Shown here in pieces: positions 1 to 11,037 of a DNA stretch of 64,000 nucleotides. This DNA is from Photobacterium halotolerans DSM 18316 (GTDB taxonomy: Bacteria; Pseudomonadota; Gammaproteobacteria; Enterobacterales; Vibrionaceae): the NCBI RefSeq assembly GCF_000425165.1, contig NZ_AULG01000012.1:124001-188000 (forward strand), written 5' to 3'. The first letter of the stretch is position 1, and every line of letters begins with the position of its first letter. Position numbers and translations under genes: made by a program. The notes beneath the pieces are model-generated. The model ran no database searches. It was not told the DNA's origin and saw nothing but the letters and a program-made list of their open reading frames with translations.

Positions 1-746
1 CCGTCATCAGTGTGACGGTTCGCAATGCCAGCCTGCGTTGGCCCGTCCCCGGTGAATTACAGCTATTGCAGGGGCAGACCATTCGTGGTGTGACGCGCAG
101 AGCCAAATACCTGCTGCTGGAAACCGATGCCGGCTTTGCCATTATTCACTTGGGGATGTCAGGCAGCTTGCGTATTTTGCCCGCCGAAGTGCCGCCGGTG
201 AAACACGATCATGTTGATGTGCTGCTCGCCAGCGGTGAAGTGCTGCGCTATAACGACCCCCGCCGGTTCGGTGCCTGGCTGTGGCAGGAACGTGACAGCG
301 AACATCCTGTGCTGAGTAAGCTCGGACCGGAGCCTTTGGCTGAGGGCTTTGATGCCAAGTACCTGGCGGAAAGGGCCAAAGGTAAGCGCACTGTGATTAA
401 ACAGTTCATCATGGATAACCAGGTGGTTGTCGGGGTGGGGAACATTTATGCTAACGAATCCCTGTTTGCGGCGCGAATCCATCCGCAGACCCCGGCAGGG
501 CAACTGACGGCGGAGCGGCTGGCTGCTCTGGTGGATGAAATCAAGCGGGTGCTGAGTAAGGCGATTGCCCAGGGCGGCACAACACTGAAAGATTTCAGGC
601 AAAGTGACGGTAAGCCGGGCTATTTTGCCCAAGAGTTGCAAGTGTACGGAAAAGCGGGGAAACCCTGTCCGAACTGCGGACATATCCTGAATGAGGTCAA
701 AATCGGCCAGCGTGCTACAGTCTATTGTAGTGAGTGCCAACGATAA
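1..746 (+). CDS. mutM: Formamidopyrimidine-DNA glycosylase, 5'-truncated by window edge
   Basis: Fpg/MutM is a base-excision repair enzyme that removes 8-oxoguanine and nicks the resulting abasic site. The frame is open from base 3, so the gene enters from the left edge. About 22 N-terminal residues, including the family's catalytic Pro-Glu, lie outside. The window shows the H2TH region with a GVGNIYANE motif (near 435-460). It also shows the C-terminal zinc finger, C-x2-C-x16-C-x2-C, encoded at about 666-740 and directly before the stop. The roughly 247 residues present fit a family length near 270. Nothing suggests a pseudogene. Confidence 0.96.
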   Translation, partial: VISVTVRNASLRWPVPGELQLLQGQTIRGVTRRAKYLLLETDAGFAIIHLGMSGSLRILPAEVPPVKHDHVDVLLASGEVLRYNDPRRFGAWLWQERDSEHPVLSKLGPEPLAEGFDAKYLAERAKGKRTVIKQFIMDNQVVVGVGNIYANESLFAARIHPQTPAGQLTAERLAALVDEIKRVLSKAIAQGGTTLKDFRQSDGKPGYFAQELQVYGKAGKPCPNCGHILNEVKIGQRATVYCSECQR

Positions 747-829
747 TAAGTTTGTCAGAGAGATAGGCCCTCATATCTGTCTTTAGGGAAGAGAAGGAGG
801 GCAGCAACACGCCTTCTTCGGGGGTGTGC

Positions 830-1861
830 ATGCGCTTTTTGGTAACAGGAGTGGCCGGTTTCATTGGCAGTGCAGTGGCTCAGCGTTTGTGCCATATGGG
901 CCATCAAGTGGTGGGCATTGATAACTTCAACAGCTACTACGATGTGAAGCTGAAGCAGGCCAGAGTCAGGCATATTGCCCACCCGGCGCTCTTGGTGCTG
1001 GATGGCGATATCGCAGACAGGGAAACCATTGCCCGTCTGTTTCTCACCCACAGATTTGAGAGAGTGATTCATCTGGCCGCGCAGGCCGGGGTTCGCTATT
1101 CGCTGGATAACCCTATGACCTACGCCGACAGTAACCTGACTGGCCATCTGACCATTCTGGAAGGCTGCCGCCGCCATCAGGTCGAGCATCTGGTGTACGC
1201 CTCTTCCAGCTCGGTGTACGGCCTCAATCGCAAGCAGCCTTTCTCGACATCTGACAGCGTCGATCACCCGGTATCTCTGTATGCCGCGACCAAAAAAGCC
1301 AATGAACTGATGGCACACACTTATTCCCATCTCTATGGCCTGCCTACCACGGGTTTGCGCTTTTTTACTGTCTACGGACCGTGGGGCAGACCCGACATGG
1401 CATTATTTCGTTTTGCCGAGGCGATCATGGCCGGTCAGCCTATCGAGGTCTATAACCACGGCGATATGCGGCGCGATTTCACCTACATTGATGATATTGT
1501 CGAAGGCGTGGTCAGAATTCAGGATATTGTTCCTGCCTCTCAGCCCGACTGGAGCACCGAAGAGGGCTCGGCGGCCAGCAGTTCAGCGCCGTACCGTGTG
1601 TACAATATCGGCCATGGCCAGCCGGTTAAGCTGATGGACTTTATTGCCGCGCTGGAAAAGGCACTGGGCAGAGAAGCCCGCAAAGACTACCTGCCGATGC
1701 AGCCGGGCGACGTATACGCCACCTTTGCCGATACCGACGATTTATTTGAGGCCACGGGGTTCAGACCACAGGTGGGTATTGAACAGGGGGTGCAGCAATT
1801 TGTGGACTGGTATCTGGGGTATTACGGGCAACCAGCGCAGGCAAACACAGCGGCACGCTGA
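830..1861 (+). CDS. NAD-dependent epimerase, UDP-glucuronate 4-epimerase-like
   Basis: A short-chain dehydrogenase/reductase-fold nucleotide-sugar epimerase of 343 residues. The NAD-binding motif TGVAGFIG is at residues 6-13, the serine cluster SSSSVYG at about 125-131 and the catalytic Y-x3-K (YAATK) at 151-155. The motif FFTVYGPWGRPDMA is typical of UDP-GlcA to UDP-GalA 4-epimerases used for capsule, O-antigen or core sugars. An in-frame GTG lies 6 bp upstream; the ATG at 830 is preferred because it places the Rossmann strand at the N terminus. It sits between mutM and coaD at the edge of the LPS core locus, so a role in making uronic acid for surface polysaccharide is inferred. Confidence 0.87.
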   Translation: MRFLVTGVAGFIGSAVAQRLCHMGHQVVGIDNFNSYYDVKLKQARVRHIAHPALLVLDGDIADRETIARLFLTHRFERVIHLAAQAGVRYSLDNPMTYADSNLTGHLTILEGCRRHQVEHLVYASSSSVYGLNRKQPFSTSDSVDHPVSLYAATKKANELMAHTYSHLYGLPTTGLRFFTVYGPWGRPDMALFRFAEAIMAGQPIEVYNHGDMRRDFTYIDDIVEGVVRIQDIVPASQPDWSTEEGSAASSSAPYRVYNIGHGQPVKLMDFIAALEKALGREARKDYLPMQPGDVYATFADTDDLFEATGFRPQVGIEQGVQQFVDWYLGYYGQPAQANTAAR

Positions 1862-1899
1862 ATGGCGAGCCGCGGTATCTGTGTATTTGGATTTGCGTG

Positions 1900-3169
<1,270 letters not shown>

Positions 3170-3173
<4 letters not shown>

Positions 3174-3955
3174 TGATTTCTCTCTTTTTGATAATCCCGT
3201 AGCCAGAGATCAATATATTTTACGAAGGTCGAGTGCATGCTGAGCCACGCCAGAATAAAACCATGTCGGCCATCAAGAAAACCGAGCTTGAGAATGTACA
3301 TTTTCAGAAAACTGGCAAGGGCATGCAGCAGAGCGGTACCCAGTCCGGCTTTTTTCCGGCCTTCCCGTTCATCCGTCCAGGCTTTGAGGTATTGGGTGGT
3401 TTTGCCTATGTAATGGTGCAGGTTGTCATAGGTAAAATGCAGTAACCGGCCTTTCAGAGCCCGGATCTCCAGGCCGTCAGTCAGCACTTTTTCATGTACC
3501 AGCGCATCGTTATAGTGGGTTTCGTCGCGGCGGTAAAGCCGTATCACCCAATCCGGTGACCAGCCAGAATGGTGAATGGTTTTGCCAAAGGCGTCGCTCA
3601 GCCGGTTTATCTTAAAGGCAACGCCGGTCGGGTTGCCGGTTAGCGCAGACTGTATGGCCGCTTTCAGCTCAGGAGTGACCCTTTCATCGGCATCCAGTAC
3701 CAAGACCCAATTTGTGGTTGCATGTTGCTGGGCGCGCTGGCGCTGCGGGCCAAAGCCGGGCCAGTCGTCATAGCGGAAGAATTTATCTGTGTAGCGACGG
3801 GCAATGTGTTCTGAATCATCTGTACTGCCTGAGTCAATAATCACGATTTCGTCGACCCAGTCTTTCACGGTATCCAGGCAGGCAGCCAGATGGTTGGCTT
3901 CGTTCTTGATGATCATCAGCACACCCAAAGTGGTGTGGCAGGTGTTAGGCGCCAT
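3170..3955 (-). CDS. Family 2 glycosyltransferase, WaaE/KdtX-like
   Basis: A 261-residue GT2 protein. It shows MIIKNEANHLAACLDTV near the N terminus, the IDSGSTDDS loop at about residue 40 and LDADERVTPEL at about 85-95. These are the hallmarks of WaaE/KdtX-type enzymes, which add beta-1,4-glucose to heptose I of the inner core. The family is often found beside coaD, as here. The start ATG at 3955 is preceded by GGA with suitable spacing. It overlaps the downstream GT2 gene by 4 bp. The glucose specificity is inferred from the family. Confidence 0.85.
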
Positions 3956-4101
3956 TAGGTGTCCAGTTTTCAGGTAGATGAGTAGTGACTGTCAATGCAG
4001 TGATATGCCAACGATTATGCCGACCGGGGTGGTGAATGTAAAACCCCGGCCTTGATTCAGGGATCAATCTATCGCTTTCATTTCGTTTGAAATGCATACG
4101 A

Positions 4102-5145
4102 TCACAGTTCAGAGGTGATTTTGTCGAACATCGTGATGACGCGCTCTGCCGTGATGCGTTTCATTGCCTCGTCATCTTTAACCCGACTGCGCCAGGGCAG
4201 CTGTTCAGGGGCCTTGCCCGTTTCAGCCGCAATGCATTCATCATATACACTCACCACATACTGCTGTGACAGGTAAGGGCCGGTACGTTTGGGGTTATGG
4301 TGGGCATACAAGCCAAGCACCGGGGTACCGACAGCCACTGCCATGTGGGCCGGGCCGGTATCCGGCGCACACACCAGTGCCGCCTTCTGTAGCAGGGCCA
4401 GCAGTTGTTTCAGGCTGCTCTGGCCAATCAGGTTGGTGATCGGGAAATTGAGCTTTTCTTCAATGGCATTACCCAGATCAACCTCAATTTTTGCCGGACT
4501 GCCGGCCAGAATGATCTCATAGCCCTGTCGGTGGGCATGGCGGGCTAGCTCGGCATACCCTTCCGGCGTCCAGTTTTTATAGCCTTTACTGGCCGCGGGT
4601 GTGATGACCAATGTCGCGTCCTGATGGATTTGCTGATCGGCCCAGCGGTGGTCATCTTCGGATAAAGGGATGTCCCACTCAGGCGTCAGATCGCTGACAC
4701 CCAGAGTGGCGGCAAACTGCATGAAGCCATCCAATACATGCGGGGAATCGGGCGACGGGACTTTCACATTGGTGAACAGCTGCTGAAGGTCGCTGCTGCG
4801 GGCGGCATCAAATCCCAGCTTGTATCTGGCTTTGATGCCGAGACTGACGATACTGGCACGAATGGCGGTTTGCATATGCAAAAGCGCATCAAAACGTTCA
4901 CCTCTGAGGGCCTGCCAGACGGCTTTGTAACCCTGCCAGCCCTGCTTTTTATCGAAGATGATCACCCGGATGCCCGGTAAATCTTTCAGCAGCCGGGCCT
5001 CTGCTTTGCCGCAGATCCAGGTCAGGCGTGTTTGAGGCCATTGCCGCTGGATAGCCTGTGCCATGGCAATACTGTTGCAGACATCACCAATCGCCGACAG
5101 GCGCAGGATGCACAAAGACTGGGGAGCGGAGTGGAATAATGTCAT
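4102..5145 (-). CDS. opsX: LPS heptosyltransferase, OpsX/heptosyltransferase I type (GT9)
   Basis: A 347-residue GT9 ADP-heptose:LPS heptosyltransferase. The N-terminal SLCILRLSAIGDV and the C-terminal CAPDTGPAHMAVAVGTPVLGLY, the donor-binding half, are diagnostic. The sequence resembles Haemophilus OpsX, which adds the first heptose to phosphorylated Kdo, more than enterobacterial WaaC. An upstream in-frame extension to 5205 exists, but the ATG at 5145 has an AGGTG ribosome site and gives the family N terminus. It lies divergent to kdkA, a pairing I recall from Haemophilus. An imperfect GC-rich hairpin (4021-4050) lies downstream before the next gene. Confidence 0.85.
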   Translation of the reverse strand: MTLFHSAPQSLCILRLSAIGDVCNSIAMAQAIQRQWPQTRLTWICGKAEARLLKDLPGIRVIIFDKKQGWQGYKAVWQALRGERFDALLHMQTAIRASIVSLGIKARYKLGFDAARSSDLQQLFTNVKVPSPDSPHVLDGFMQFAATLGVSDLTPEWDIPLSEDDHRWADQQIHQDATLVITPAASKGYKNWTPEGYAELARHAHRQGYEIILAGSPAKIEVDLGNAIEEKLNFPITNLIGQSSLKQLLALLQKAALVCAPDTGPAHMAVAVGTPVLGLYAHHNPKRTGPYLSQQYVVSVYDECIAAETGKAPEQLPWRSRVKDDEAMKRITAERVITMFDKITSEL

Positions 5146-5317
5146 GACACCTGCTTTCAACGGAATAGATGTGATTGTGTGTTGGCAATTATATACATAT
5201 AGCATGCCGGAATCAGCGTGATTGCGCGAACACTGTGCAAAGATTCTGTCTATGCCATGACGGGCACGGACAAACCTGTATAAAATAGATCTTTTCAGTA
5301 GTTTGGGATACCGCGCG

Positions 5318-6034
5318 ATGGAAATACGGGAGCAAGATAACTGTCAGGTCATGTTTGACCCTGCTTTGCTGGCAGAAGATCCCTGGCAGTGCTTTGAGCC
5401 GGATTTCTGGCAGCGTCAGCAGGCTGTGCTGGGCAGTGCCAAAGGGCGGGGAACCACCTGGTTTGTGCGCGGCGAACGGATCGAGATGGCATTGCGGCAT
5501 TACTTCCGTGGCGGGCTGTTCGGTAAGCTGGTGAAAGATCAGTATTGGTTCAACACCTGGTCAGCTTGCCGCAGCATGGCTGAGTTTTCCCTGCTGCAAC
5601 ATCTGGTCGAGCAGGGTGTCAGGGTACCGAGACCAGTGGCGGCACGGGTTTGCAAATCCGGGCCTTACTATCGGGCTGATCTGCTGACGGAAAAAGTGCC
5701 GCAGGCCACTGATCTGGTGGCGCGTTTGCAGCAGGGTGCGTTGTCGTCAGAACAATGGCAGGCGGTGGGTGAGATGATTCGCCGTATGCATGACTGCCGG
5801 GTCAATCACACAGATCTGAATGCGCACAATATTTTGCTGGATGACCAGGAGCAGATCTGGCTGATCGATTTTGACAAATGCAGTATTCATCGTGGCGATG
5901 ATGGCTGGCAGGAGGACAATTTGTCCCGGCTGCACCGCTCTTTTGTCAAAGAAGTCGATAAAGCCGGTATTCACTGGCAGGAAAGCGACTGGCAGCAACT
6001 GTTGTCGGGTTACCGCCGATCGCCTTCCGATTAA
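5318..6034 (+). CDS. kdkA: 3-deoxy-D-manno-octulosonic acid (Kdo) kinase
   Basis: KdkA phosphorylates the 4-OH of the Kdo residue attached to lipid IVA, using ATP at the cytoplasmic face of the inner membrane. The 238-residue protein has a protein-kinase-like fold: a glycine-rich N-terminal segment, catalytic HTDLNAHN at 164-171 and the metal-binding IDFDK at 183-187. The ATG at 5318 is chosen over an in-frame TTG at 5303. The gene is divergent from opsX and its 3' end overlaps that of waaA by 4 bp on the opposite strand. A possible -10 element TATAAA lies at 5279-5284. Confidence 0.93.
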   Translation: MEIREQDNCQVMFDPALLAEDPWQCFEPDFWQRQQAVLGSAKGRGTTWFVRGERIEMALRHYFRGGLFGKLVKDQYWFNTWSACRSMAEFSLLQHLVEQGVRVPRPVAARVCKSGPYYRADLLTEKVPQATDLVARLQQGALSSEQWQAVGEMIRRMHDCRVNHTDLNAHNILLDDQEQIWLIDFDKCSIHRGDDGWQEDNLSRLHRSFVKEVDKAGIHWQESDWQQLLSGYRRSPSD

Positions 6035-7299
6035 TCGAGGCTGGCAGAGAGTGCGTGCAAGGTGCGCGCAATGGCCCCCTGATTGGCTTTTACCACGGCA
6101 AGGGCGGCCTGACCCGTCTTGGTCTGCACTGTGTTATCTGCCATCAGGCGTGATACGGCGCGCGCTAATTCCTCGCTGTTGCCGACGATTTCTGCGCCAC
6201 CCGCGTTTAACAGCTGAGTGGTGATGTCGGTAAAGTTGTAATAGCTCGGGCCACTCAGAACAGGTTTTGCCAGTGCGGCGGGCTCAAGTAAGTTGTGACC
6301 GCCGACTTTGTCGCCCAGCAGGCTGCCGCCGACAAATGCGAGATCGCAGGCGCCGAGCAGCAGCATCATTTCACCCATGGTGTCGGCCAGATAGACCTGT
6401 TTACCGGCCAGCGGCTCACTGGCCTGAGTGCGGCGGGCGGCGGCAAAGCCCTGTTGCACAATCAGTGTGTAGACAGCGTCGAATCGCTCCGGGTGTCTGG
6501 GCACCAGAATCAGCAGCGCGTCAGGATGGCGGCGCAATACTTGCCTGTGTGCTTCAAGCACCTGCTCATCTTCGCCCTGATGGGTGCTGGCGGCAATCCA
6601 CACCGGACGCTGGCTGCCCAGCTCATCTCTCAGTATCTCGCTGGCCTGTTCCAGTCCTTCGGGTAACGCAAGGTCAAACTTGACAGAGCCGGTGATCTGC
6701 ACCGCTTCCGGCGCAACCCCTAAGCGGATGAAGCGCTCGGCATCATCCTGGTGCTGGCACAAGACCAGATCCAGATTATGCGCCAGCAGGTTAAACAGGG
6801 GTTGTACTTTGGCATAGCGCTGGCAGGAGCGCTCAGATAAGCGGGCGTTAAAAATGGTGACCGGCAGGCCGGCACGTTTGGCTTCGGCCAGCGTATTGGG
6901 CCAGAGCTCGGTCTCCATGATGCAAAGCGCACGTGGTTGCTGCGTGCGGATGAAGCGGCGCAGTGCCCAGGGAAAATCGAGCGGCATATAGCGGTGTTCA
7001 ACCAGTGCTCCGAGGCGTGCGGCCTGCTCTGCTCCCGTGGCTGTCGTGGTCGTCAGCAGTATCGCTAAATCGGGATATTGGGCTTTCAGCGCTTTGATCA
7101 GCGGTGTGACAGCCAGGGTCTCTCCGACGGACACGGCATGTATCCATAGCGGGCGCTGGCCCTTCACCTGAGGACTGATCCCGAAATGCTCTTTCCAGCG
7201 CTGACCAACAGGCGGGACACCCGGCCGCTTTTTATAGAGTGACACCAGCAGCAACGGGGCCGCCACAGCGAGCAGGCAGGTGTAGAGAAAGCGCAGCAT
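6031..7299 (-). CDS. waaA: Kdo transferase (3-deoxy-D-manno-octulosonate transferase)
   Basis: WaaA (KdtA) transfers Kdo from CMP-Kdo to lipid IVA at the inner membrane. The protein has 422 residues, a hydrophobic N-terminal anchor (about residues 3-20), IHAVSVGE with the catalytic Glu at about residue 60, and METELWPN near 130. The C-terminal GGSLLGDKVGGHNLLEPA belongs to the GT30 donor site. Because kdkA is adjacent, it may add a single Kdo as in Haemophilus; this is an inference. It overlaps the upstream GT90 gene by 1 bp, so it is in the same transcription unit. Confidence 0.95.
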   Translation of the reverse strand: MLRFLYTCLLAVAAPLLLVSLYKKRPGVPPVGQRWKEHFGISPQVKGQRPLWIHAVSVGETLAVTPLIKALKAQYPDLAILLTTTTATGAEQAARLGALVEHRYMPLDFPWALRRFIRTQQPRALCIMETELWPNTLAEAKRAGLPVTIFNARLSERSCQRYAKVQPLFNLLAHNLDLVLCQHQDDAERFIRLGVAPEAVQITGSVKFDLALPEGLEQASEILRDELGSQRPVWIAASTHQGEDEQVLEAHRQVLRRHPDALLILVPRHPERFDAVYTLIVQQGFAAARRTQASEPLAGKQVYLADTMGEMMLLLGACDLAFVGGSLLGDKVGGHNLLEPAALAKPVLSGPSYYNFTDITTQLLNAGGAEIVGNSEELARAVSRLMADNTVQTKTGQAALAVVKANQGAIARTLHALSASLD

Positions 7300-8270
7300 C
7301 AGTTATTGGCTTCCTGCTGCCATTGGCCGGACAGTTCGAAATATTTCTTCAGTACCAGCAGACCTATCAGCTTCTCCTGCCGCGGATGACAGAACTGTTG
7401 GACGTGTTCATGGGCATTGGCAATGATAGCTTCAGCCGCTTCAGGGTGCTGGCTGTAGTAGCGGATTTTTTCTTCAATATCAGAAAAGTCATCCTGCAGT
7501 TCGACATAATGGACACCGGCTTTGAGCGTGCCTTCCATAAACCATGTCTCGTATTTAGGCTTGGGCATCATACACAGAGAGTTCGATGACATCGCCCACT
7601 TAAGGTTAGTGGCGACATCGTTGCCTTCGATACAGAGAATGAATTTATAACCGAGCTGATCAGCAATCGACATGAAGCCTTTATCCCACGGCTGCGGGGT
7701 ATCGCTGGGATTGGTCTGGCCGATATCGCAAAGGGGATGGTTGTAGTATTGCCTGACGAAGCTGGCACGATGGGGCTGGTAGGCAGCTCCGCGCCAGACG
7801 GCCTTGTCTGTTTTCTCACGAAAGCTCAGCGAATCTTCAATGAAATTGAAGTGGCGGACTTTATTGAGCTTAAATAAAACGGCGTTGGCATTATCACCGG
7901 CAATAGGCCGGGCTTTGACCAGGAACGGGTAAGGCTCCAGGTGGGTGTCATCGCCAAAGCGGTAGGTCACTTTGAAGTGACGATCAAAGTAGTGCAGGTA
8001 CTCTTTCAGATCGTAATAGTAGGCACTCTGGCCTTTCTTGCGATAACGCTTAATGGATACGGCTTTATCGTCGGGCAACGTAAACGCGTCATTGTGCCTG
8101 AGGTAATAATTGACCCTGGAGGCAATGTAATGCCTGTCGTATTTATCCAGTGTATTGAGGAGATACTGTAATCTGCGATGGTAGATTACCTTGGGCGTCA
8201 GAGAGCGCAGTATGTTACGACTGTAGAAAGCGACTTTGTTATTTTTATGTCGATGTATCAATGTCATCAT
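7299..8270 (-). CDS. Family 90 (CAP10-like) glycosyltransferase
   Basis: A 323-residue protein of the GT90/CAP10 family, known from cryptococcal capsule xylosyltransferases and bacterial LPS-modifying enzymes. Family features are KAVWRGA at about residue 165, and EGNDVATNLKWAMSSNSL followed by the WFMEG segment in the C-terminal half. It starts with two consecutive ATGs that overlap the waaF stop codon (ATGATGA), so translational coupling is likely. Together with waaF upstream and waaA downstream it sits inside a core operon. The transferred sugar is unknown; family members use UDP-sugars such as glucose or xylose. Confidence 0.83.
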   Translation of the reverse strand: MMTLIHRHKNNKVAFYSRNILRSLTPKVIYHRRLQYLLNTLDKYDRHYIASRVNYYLRHNDAFTLPDDKAVSIKRYRKKGQSAYYYDLKEYLHYFDRHFKVTYRFGDDTHLEPYPFLVKARPIAGDNANAVLFKLNKVRHFNFIEDSLSFREKTDKAVWRGAAYQPHRASFVRQYYNHPLCDIGQTNPSDTPQPWDKGFMSIADQLGYKFILCIEGNDVATNLKWAMSSNSLCMMPKPKYETWFMEGTLKAGVHYVELQDDFSDIEEKIRYYSQHPEAAEAIIANAHEHVQQFCHPRQEKLIGLLVLKKYFELSGQWQQEANN

Positions 8271-9310
8271 AGATCTGTTTTGGGAATCGTTAGGCCGTCA
8301 ATGGCTTGAATGACACGCTCTGCCGGTAAATCTTTCAGGCACTTAAGGTGCCCGTACGGGCATTCTCGTTTAAAGCACGGACGGCACTCAATATCTGTAT
8401 ATACGATGGCGACCTGTTCTGCCAGCGGCGGGGTATAGTCTGGTGACGTCGAGCCATAAATGGCGACCACTTTACAGCCAACCGCCGCGGAGACGTGCAT
8501 CAGACCCGAATCGTTACTGACAACCGTATGACAGGCAGCGAGCAGGTCAACCGCTTCAATCAGGCTGGTTTGCCCGGCTAAATCGTGGCAGAAAGCTTGT
8601 AAATCAGCGGGAAGCGCTTGTCTGATGGCGGTGGTGACAGGCTGATCTTTTACTGAGCCGAACAGCCAGACTTGCTTACCCTGCTCAATCATTCTCTGCG
8701 CAACCTGAGCAAAATAGGCGTCTGGCCAGCGTTTGGCCGGACCAAATTCTGCCCCAGGACAAAGGCCAATCACAGGGCGATCATGATTGAGCGCCAGGCG
8801 CTTCATCGCACTGGCCTGATTATGACTGTCAACTGTCAGTGCCGGTTTGGGCAATGATGGCAGCGCTGCACTGCCGGTCATGTCCGCTTTGGGATAAGCC
8901 AGTGCGCAGTAGCGCTCTATCATCAGACCGAAATCACGCTTGTTGCCACGCAGATCAGTGAGCAGACCGTAGCGGCTTTCCCCTTTCCAGCCGGTACGGA
9001 CCGGAATGCGGGCAAAAAACGGGATCAGCGCAGATTTCGCTGAATTGGGCAGGATATACGCCTGATCATAACCATGCTCACGCAGAGTGCGTCCAATCCG
9101 GTAGCGACCTTTGAGGTTAAATTCACCGTGGCCGATTGGCATCTCAAGCGCACGGTGTACCTCGGGCATACGCTCCAGAATAGGCCGGCACCAGGCCGGT
9201 GCCAGTACATCAATCTCAGCCTGCGGATACTGCTGCTTCAGACTGGTATACAGGCATTGCGACATCACCATATCGCCAACCCAGGAAGGACCGATAATAA
9301 GAATTTTCAT
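8267..9310 (-). CDS. waaF: ADP-heptose:LPS heptosyltransferase II
   Basis: WaaF adds the second L-glycero-D-manno-heptose to the inner core from ADP-heptose, the product of hldD in this locus. The 347-residue GT9 protein begins MKILIIGPSWVGDMVMSQ, a nearly invariant WaaF N terminus. It carries GLCPGAEFGPAKRWP mid-protein and VVSNDSGLMHVSAAVG in the donor domain. A 13-residue upstream extension would overlap lpxM, so the ATG at 9310 is preferred. The cysteine-rich stretch ECRPCFKRECPYGHLKC near the C terminus is normal for the family. Confidence 0.95.
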   Translation of the reverse strand: MKILIIGPSWVGDMVMSQCLYTSLKQQYPQAEIDVLAPAWCRPILERMPEVHRALEMPIGHGEFNLKGRYRIGRTLREHGYDQAYILPNSAKSALIPFFARIPVRTGWKGESRYGLLTDLRGNKRDFGLMIERYCALAYPKADMTGSAALPSLPKPALTVDSHNQASAMKRLALNHDRPVIGLCPGAEFGPAKRWPDAYFAQVAQRMIEQGKQVWLFGSVKDQPVTTAIRQALPADLQAFCHDLAGQTSLIEAVDLLAACHTVVSNDSGLMHVSAAVGCKVVAIYGSTSPDYTPPLAEQVAIVYTDIECRPCFKRECPYGHLKCLKDLPAERVIQAIDGLTIPKTDL

Positions 9311-9320
9311 ATGACGCTGC

Positions 9321-10295
9321 TCACTCACTTCTGTAGGGGTTGCTGCCATCAGGACGTGTTTTCAGCAACTGCAGATTCCACATGTACTGCTCAGGATAGG
9401 GGGCGACCATTTTTTCCAGTGCGTTTGCCAGCAGGTCAGCATCATGTTGGGCATCCGGCCCCGGAAGCGGCTTCAGTGCCGGTGAGATATGAATCTCAAA
9501 TTTACCGTTTGTGGTATTGTAAACAGGGATCATAGGGACAACGGAGGCACCTGTCAGCCTGGCAATTTTGCCCAGACCGGAAAATGTCGCTTTTTGGGTC
9601 GCAAAGAAATCAGTGAACTGACTCTGTTCTGGTCCGAAATCCTCATCAGGCAGGTAATAACCCAAAAAGCCCGCCTTGATAGCGCGAATATATGGCTTTA
9701 ACCCACCTTCCCGCGCATAACAAACTCCGCCGTATTGTAGTCGCTGGCAACTGATTAACCAGTCAAACACAGGTTGACGATGCTGGGGCTGCATCAACGC
9801 AGCAACAGGCAGACCCAGTGATGCCCAGTAGATGGCCGGAAAGTCAATGGCCCAGCAGTGAGGGACTAAAATAATAACAGGATTGCCTGCTTCAACTTCT
9901 TTATCAATATGCTCCTGACCAAAAACCTCAGTGCGTTGCTGGAGATGCTGCCGGCTTCTGAACAACAATTCGCCCATGGCCAGAACCACTTTGGCGGCGA
10001 TTGTGAACATGGCGTCGATTTTCTCTTCGCGTGCTTGAGCTGTCAGTTCCGGGAAGCACAGTGTTAAGTTAACTCTGGCACGGTGTCGTGCTTTCTTGAC
10101 TTTTCGGCCTATATGCAATCCCAGGAAACCGGCGATGGGGTCGCGGATTTTCCAGGGCAGCAATGCCAGCAGGCTTAACAGCAGAATACTGATCCAGGTT
10201 CCCCAGTGGCGGGGATGTAAAAAAGACCACTGGAAGGACGGACGATAGCCTGGTGCCAGTTCATCCTGTGATACGGAGGTTCGGACTGTAGTCAA
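9321..10295 (-). CDS. lpxM: Lipid A late acyltransferase, LpxM type
   Basis: A late lipid A acyltransferase that transfers a secondary fatty acyl chain from acyl-ACP to Kdo-lipid A. The 324-residue protein has an N-terminal membrane anchor (about 33-50) and the catalytic H-x4-D motif (HCWAID) at residues 146-151. It also has RVNLTLCFPE at about 74-83, which supports LpxM (MsbB) rather than LpxL. Acyl specificity in Vibrionaceae can be hydroxylated (LpxN type), and I cannot decide this here. It lies 10 bp upstream of waaF in the same direction. Confidence 0.9.
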   Translation of the reverse strand: MTTVRTSVSQDELAPGYRPSFQWSFLHPRHWGTWISILLLSLLALLPWKIRDPIAGFLGLHIGRKVKKARHRARVNLTLCFPELTAQAREEKIDAMFTIAAKVVLAMGELLFRSRQHLQQRTEVFGQEHIDKEVEAGNPVIILVPHCWAIDFPAIYWASLGLPVAALMQPQHRQPVFDWLISCQRLQYGGVCYAREGGLKPYIRAIKAGFLGYYLPDEDFGPEQSQFTDFFATQKATFSGLGKIARLTGASVVPMIPVYNTTNGKFEIHISPALKPLPGPDAQHDADLLANALEKMVAPYPEQYMWNLQLLKTRPDGSNPYRSE

Positions 10296-10356
10296 AAGAT
10301 GCTCTCTCTTTTAGCTGTAAACTCTAATCAACCGGTTGGCAACAGGTCCGGTAGGA

Positions 10357-11037
10357 TTAGGTACGGAAAAAATACTTCTGCCAGACATAAAATTTCCCCA
10401 TTAGCCCCATGTGCTTGGATTTTAAAAACACCAGCCCTTTCGATTTTTTCCAGCTGTGCTGGAACCAGTGTGTCAGATAAGCATTGGCGGGCTTTTCAAA
10501 ATGCAAGGGTTCACCCTGATAGTTATAAAAATAGGCTGCCGGGTAAAGTTGGCAGTTTTCAGTGCTGCTGAGCGCTTTGTCTATCAGGAAGTGAGTCATG
10601 ATCTCTGGACCCATATAAAGCGGGGACTGATAAATGTCATTCTCATAAAAACGAATGAGTTGATTCAGAATCGTCGAGTGTGGCTCTGCATAGATAGCAG
10701 CCGTTCCCAGCATATCTTCTGTTTCGTAACCTGCTGAAAAAAGACAATTATCAAATAACGGGAAAGGATCCTGTTGGACAGTGACATCCACATCCAGATA
10801 CAGGCCACCTTCATGTTGCAGAATTTTCAAGCGCAGGTAGTCAGTGACGAAGGCCAGCAGGCCTTTGTCGTAGCACTCTTTTGCAAACCGGCATTCGCTG
10901 ATCCATTGCTGAATCAGTGGATTGTTTTCCGTCCAAAGGGTGTAATCAAAACCTTGTTTCTTCCAGTCATCAATACAGACGAAGGCTAATGGTGGCATTT
11001 TATTGCCAAGCCAGATGGCGTGGATTCTTTTAATCAT
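10357..11037 (-). CDS. Family 32-like glycosyltransferase with DXD motif
   Basis: A 226-residue glycosyltransferase of the 'sugar-binding region containing DXD' family (GT32-like). The N terminus MIKRIHAIWLG is characteristic. It is followed by TDYLRLKILQHEGGLYLDVDV (residues 65-85), in which DVD (82-84) coordinates the metal-nucleotide sugar. The gene overlaps waaL by 4 bp. It is visibly richer in A+T than lpxM and waaF, as are the next two genes upstream, suggesting an exchangeable outer-core segment. Substrate unknown. Confidence 0.82.
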   Translation of the reverse strand: MIKRIHAIWLGNKMPPLAFVCIDDWKKQGFDYTLWTENNPLIQQWISECRFAKECYDKGLLAFVTDYLRLKILQHEGGLYLDVDVTVQQDPFPLFDNCLFSAGYETEDMLGTAAIYAEPHSTILNQLIRFYENDIYQSPLYMGPEIMTHFLIDKALSSTENCQLYPAAYFYNYQGEPLHFEKPANAYLTHWFQHSWKKSKGLVFLKSKHMGLMGKFYVWQKYFFRT

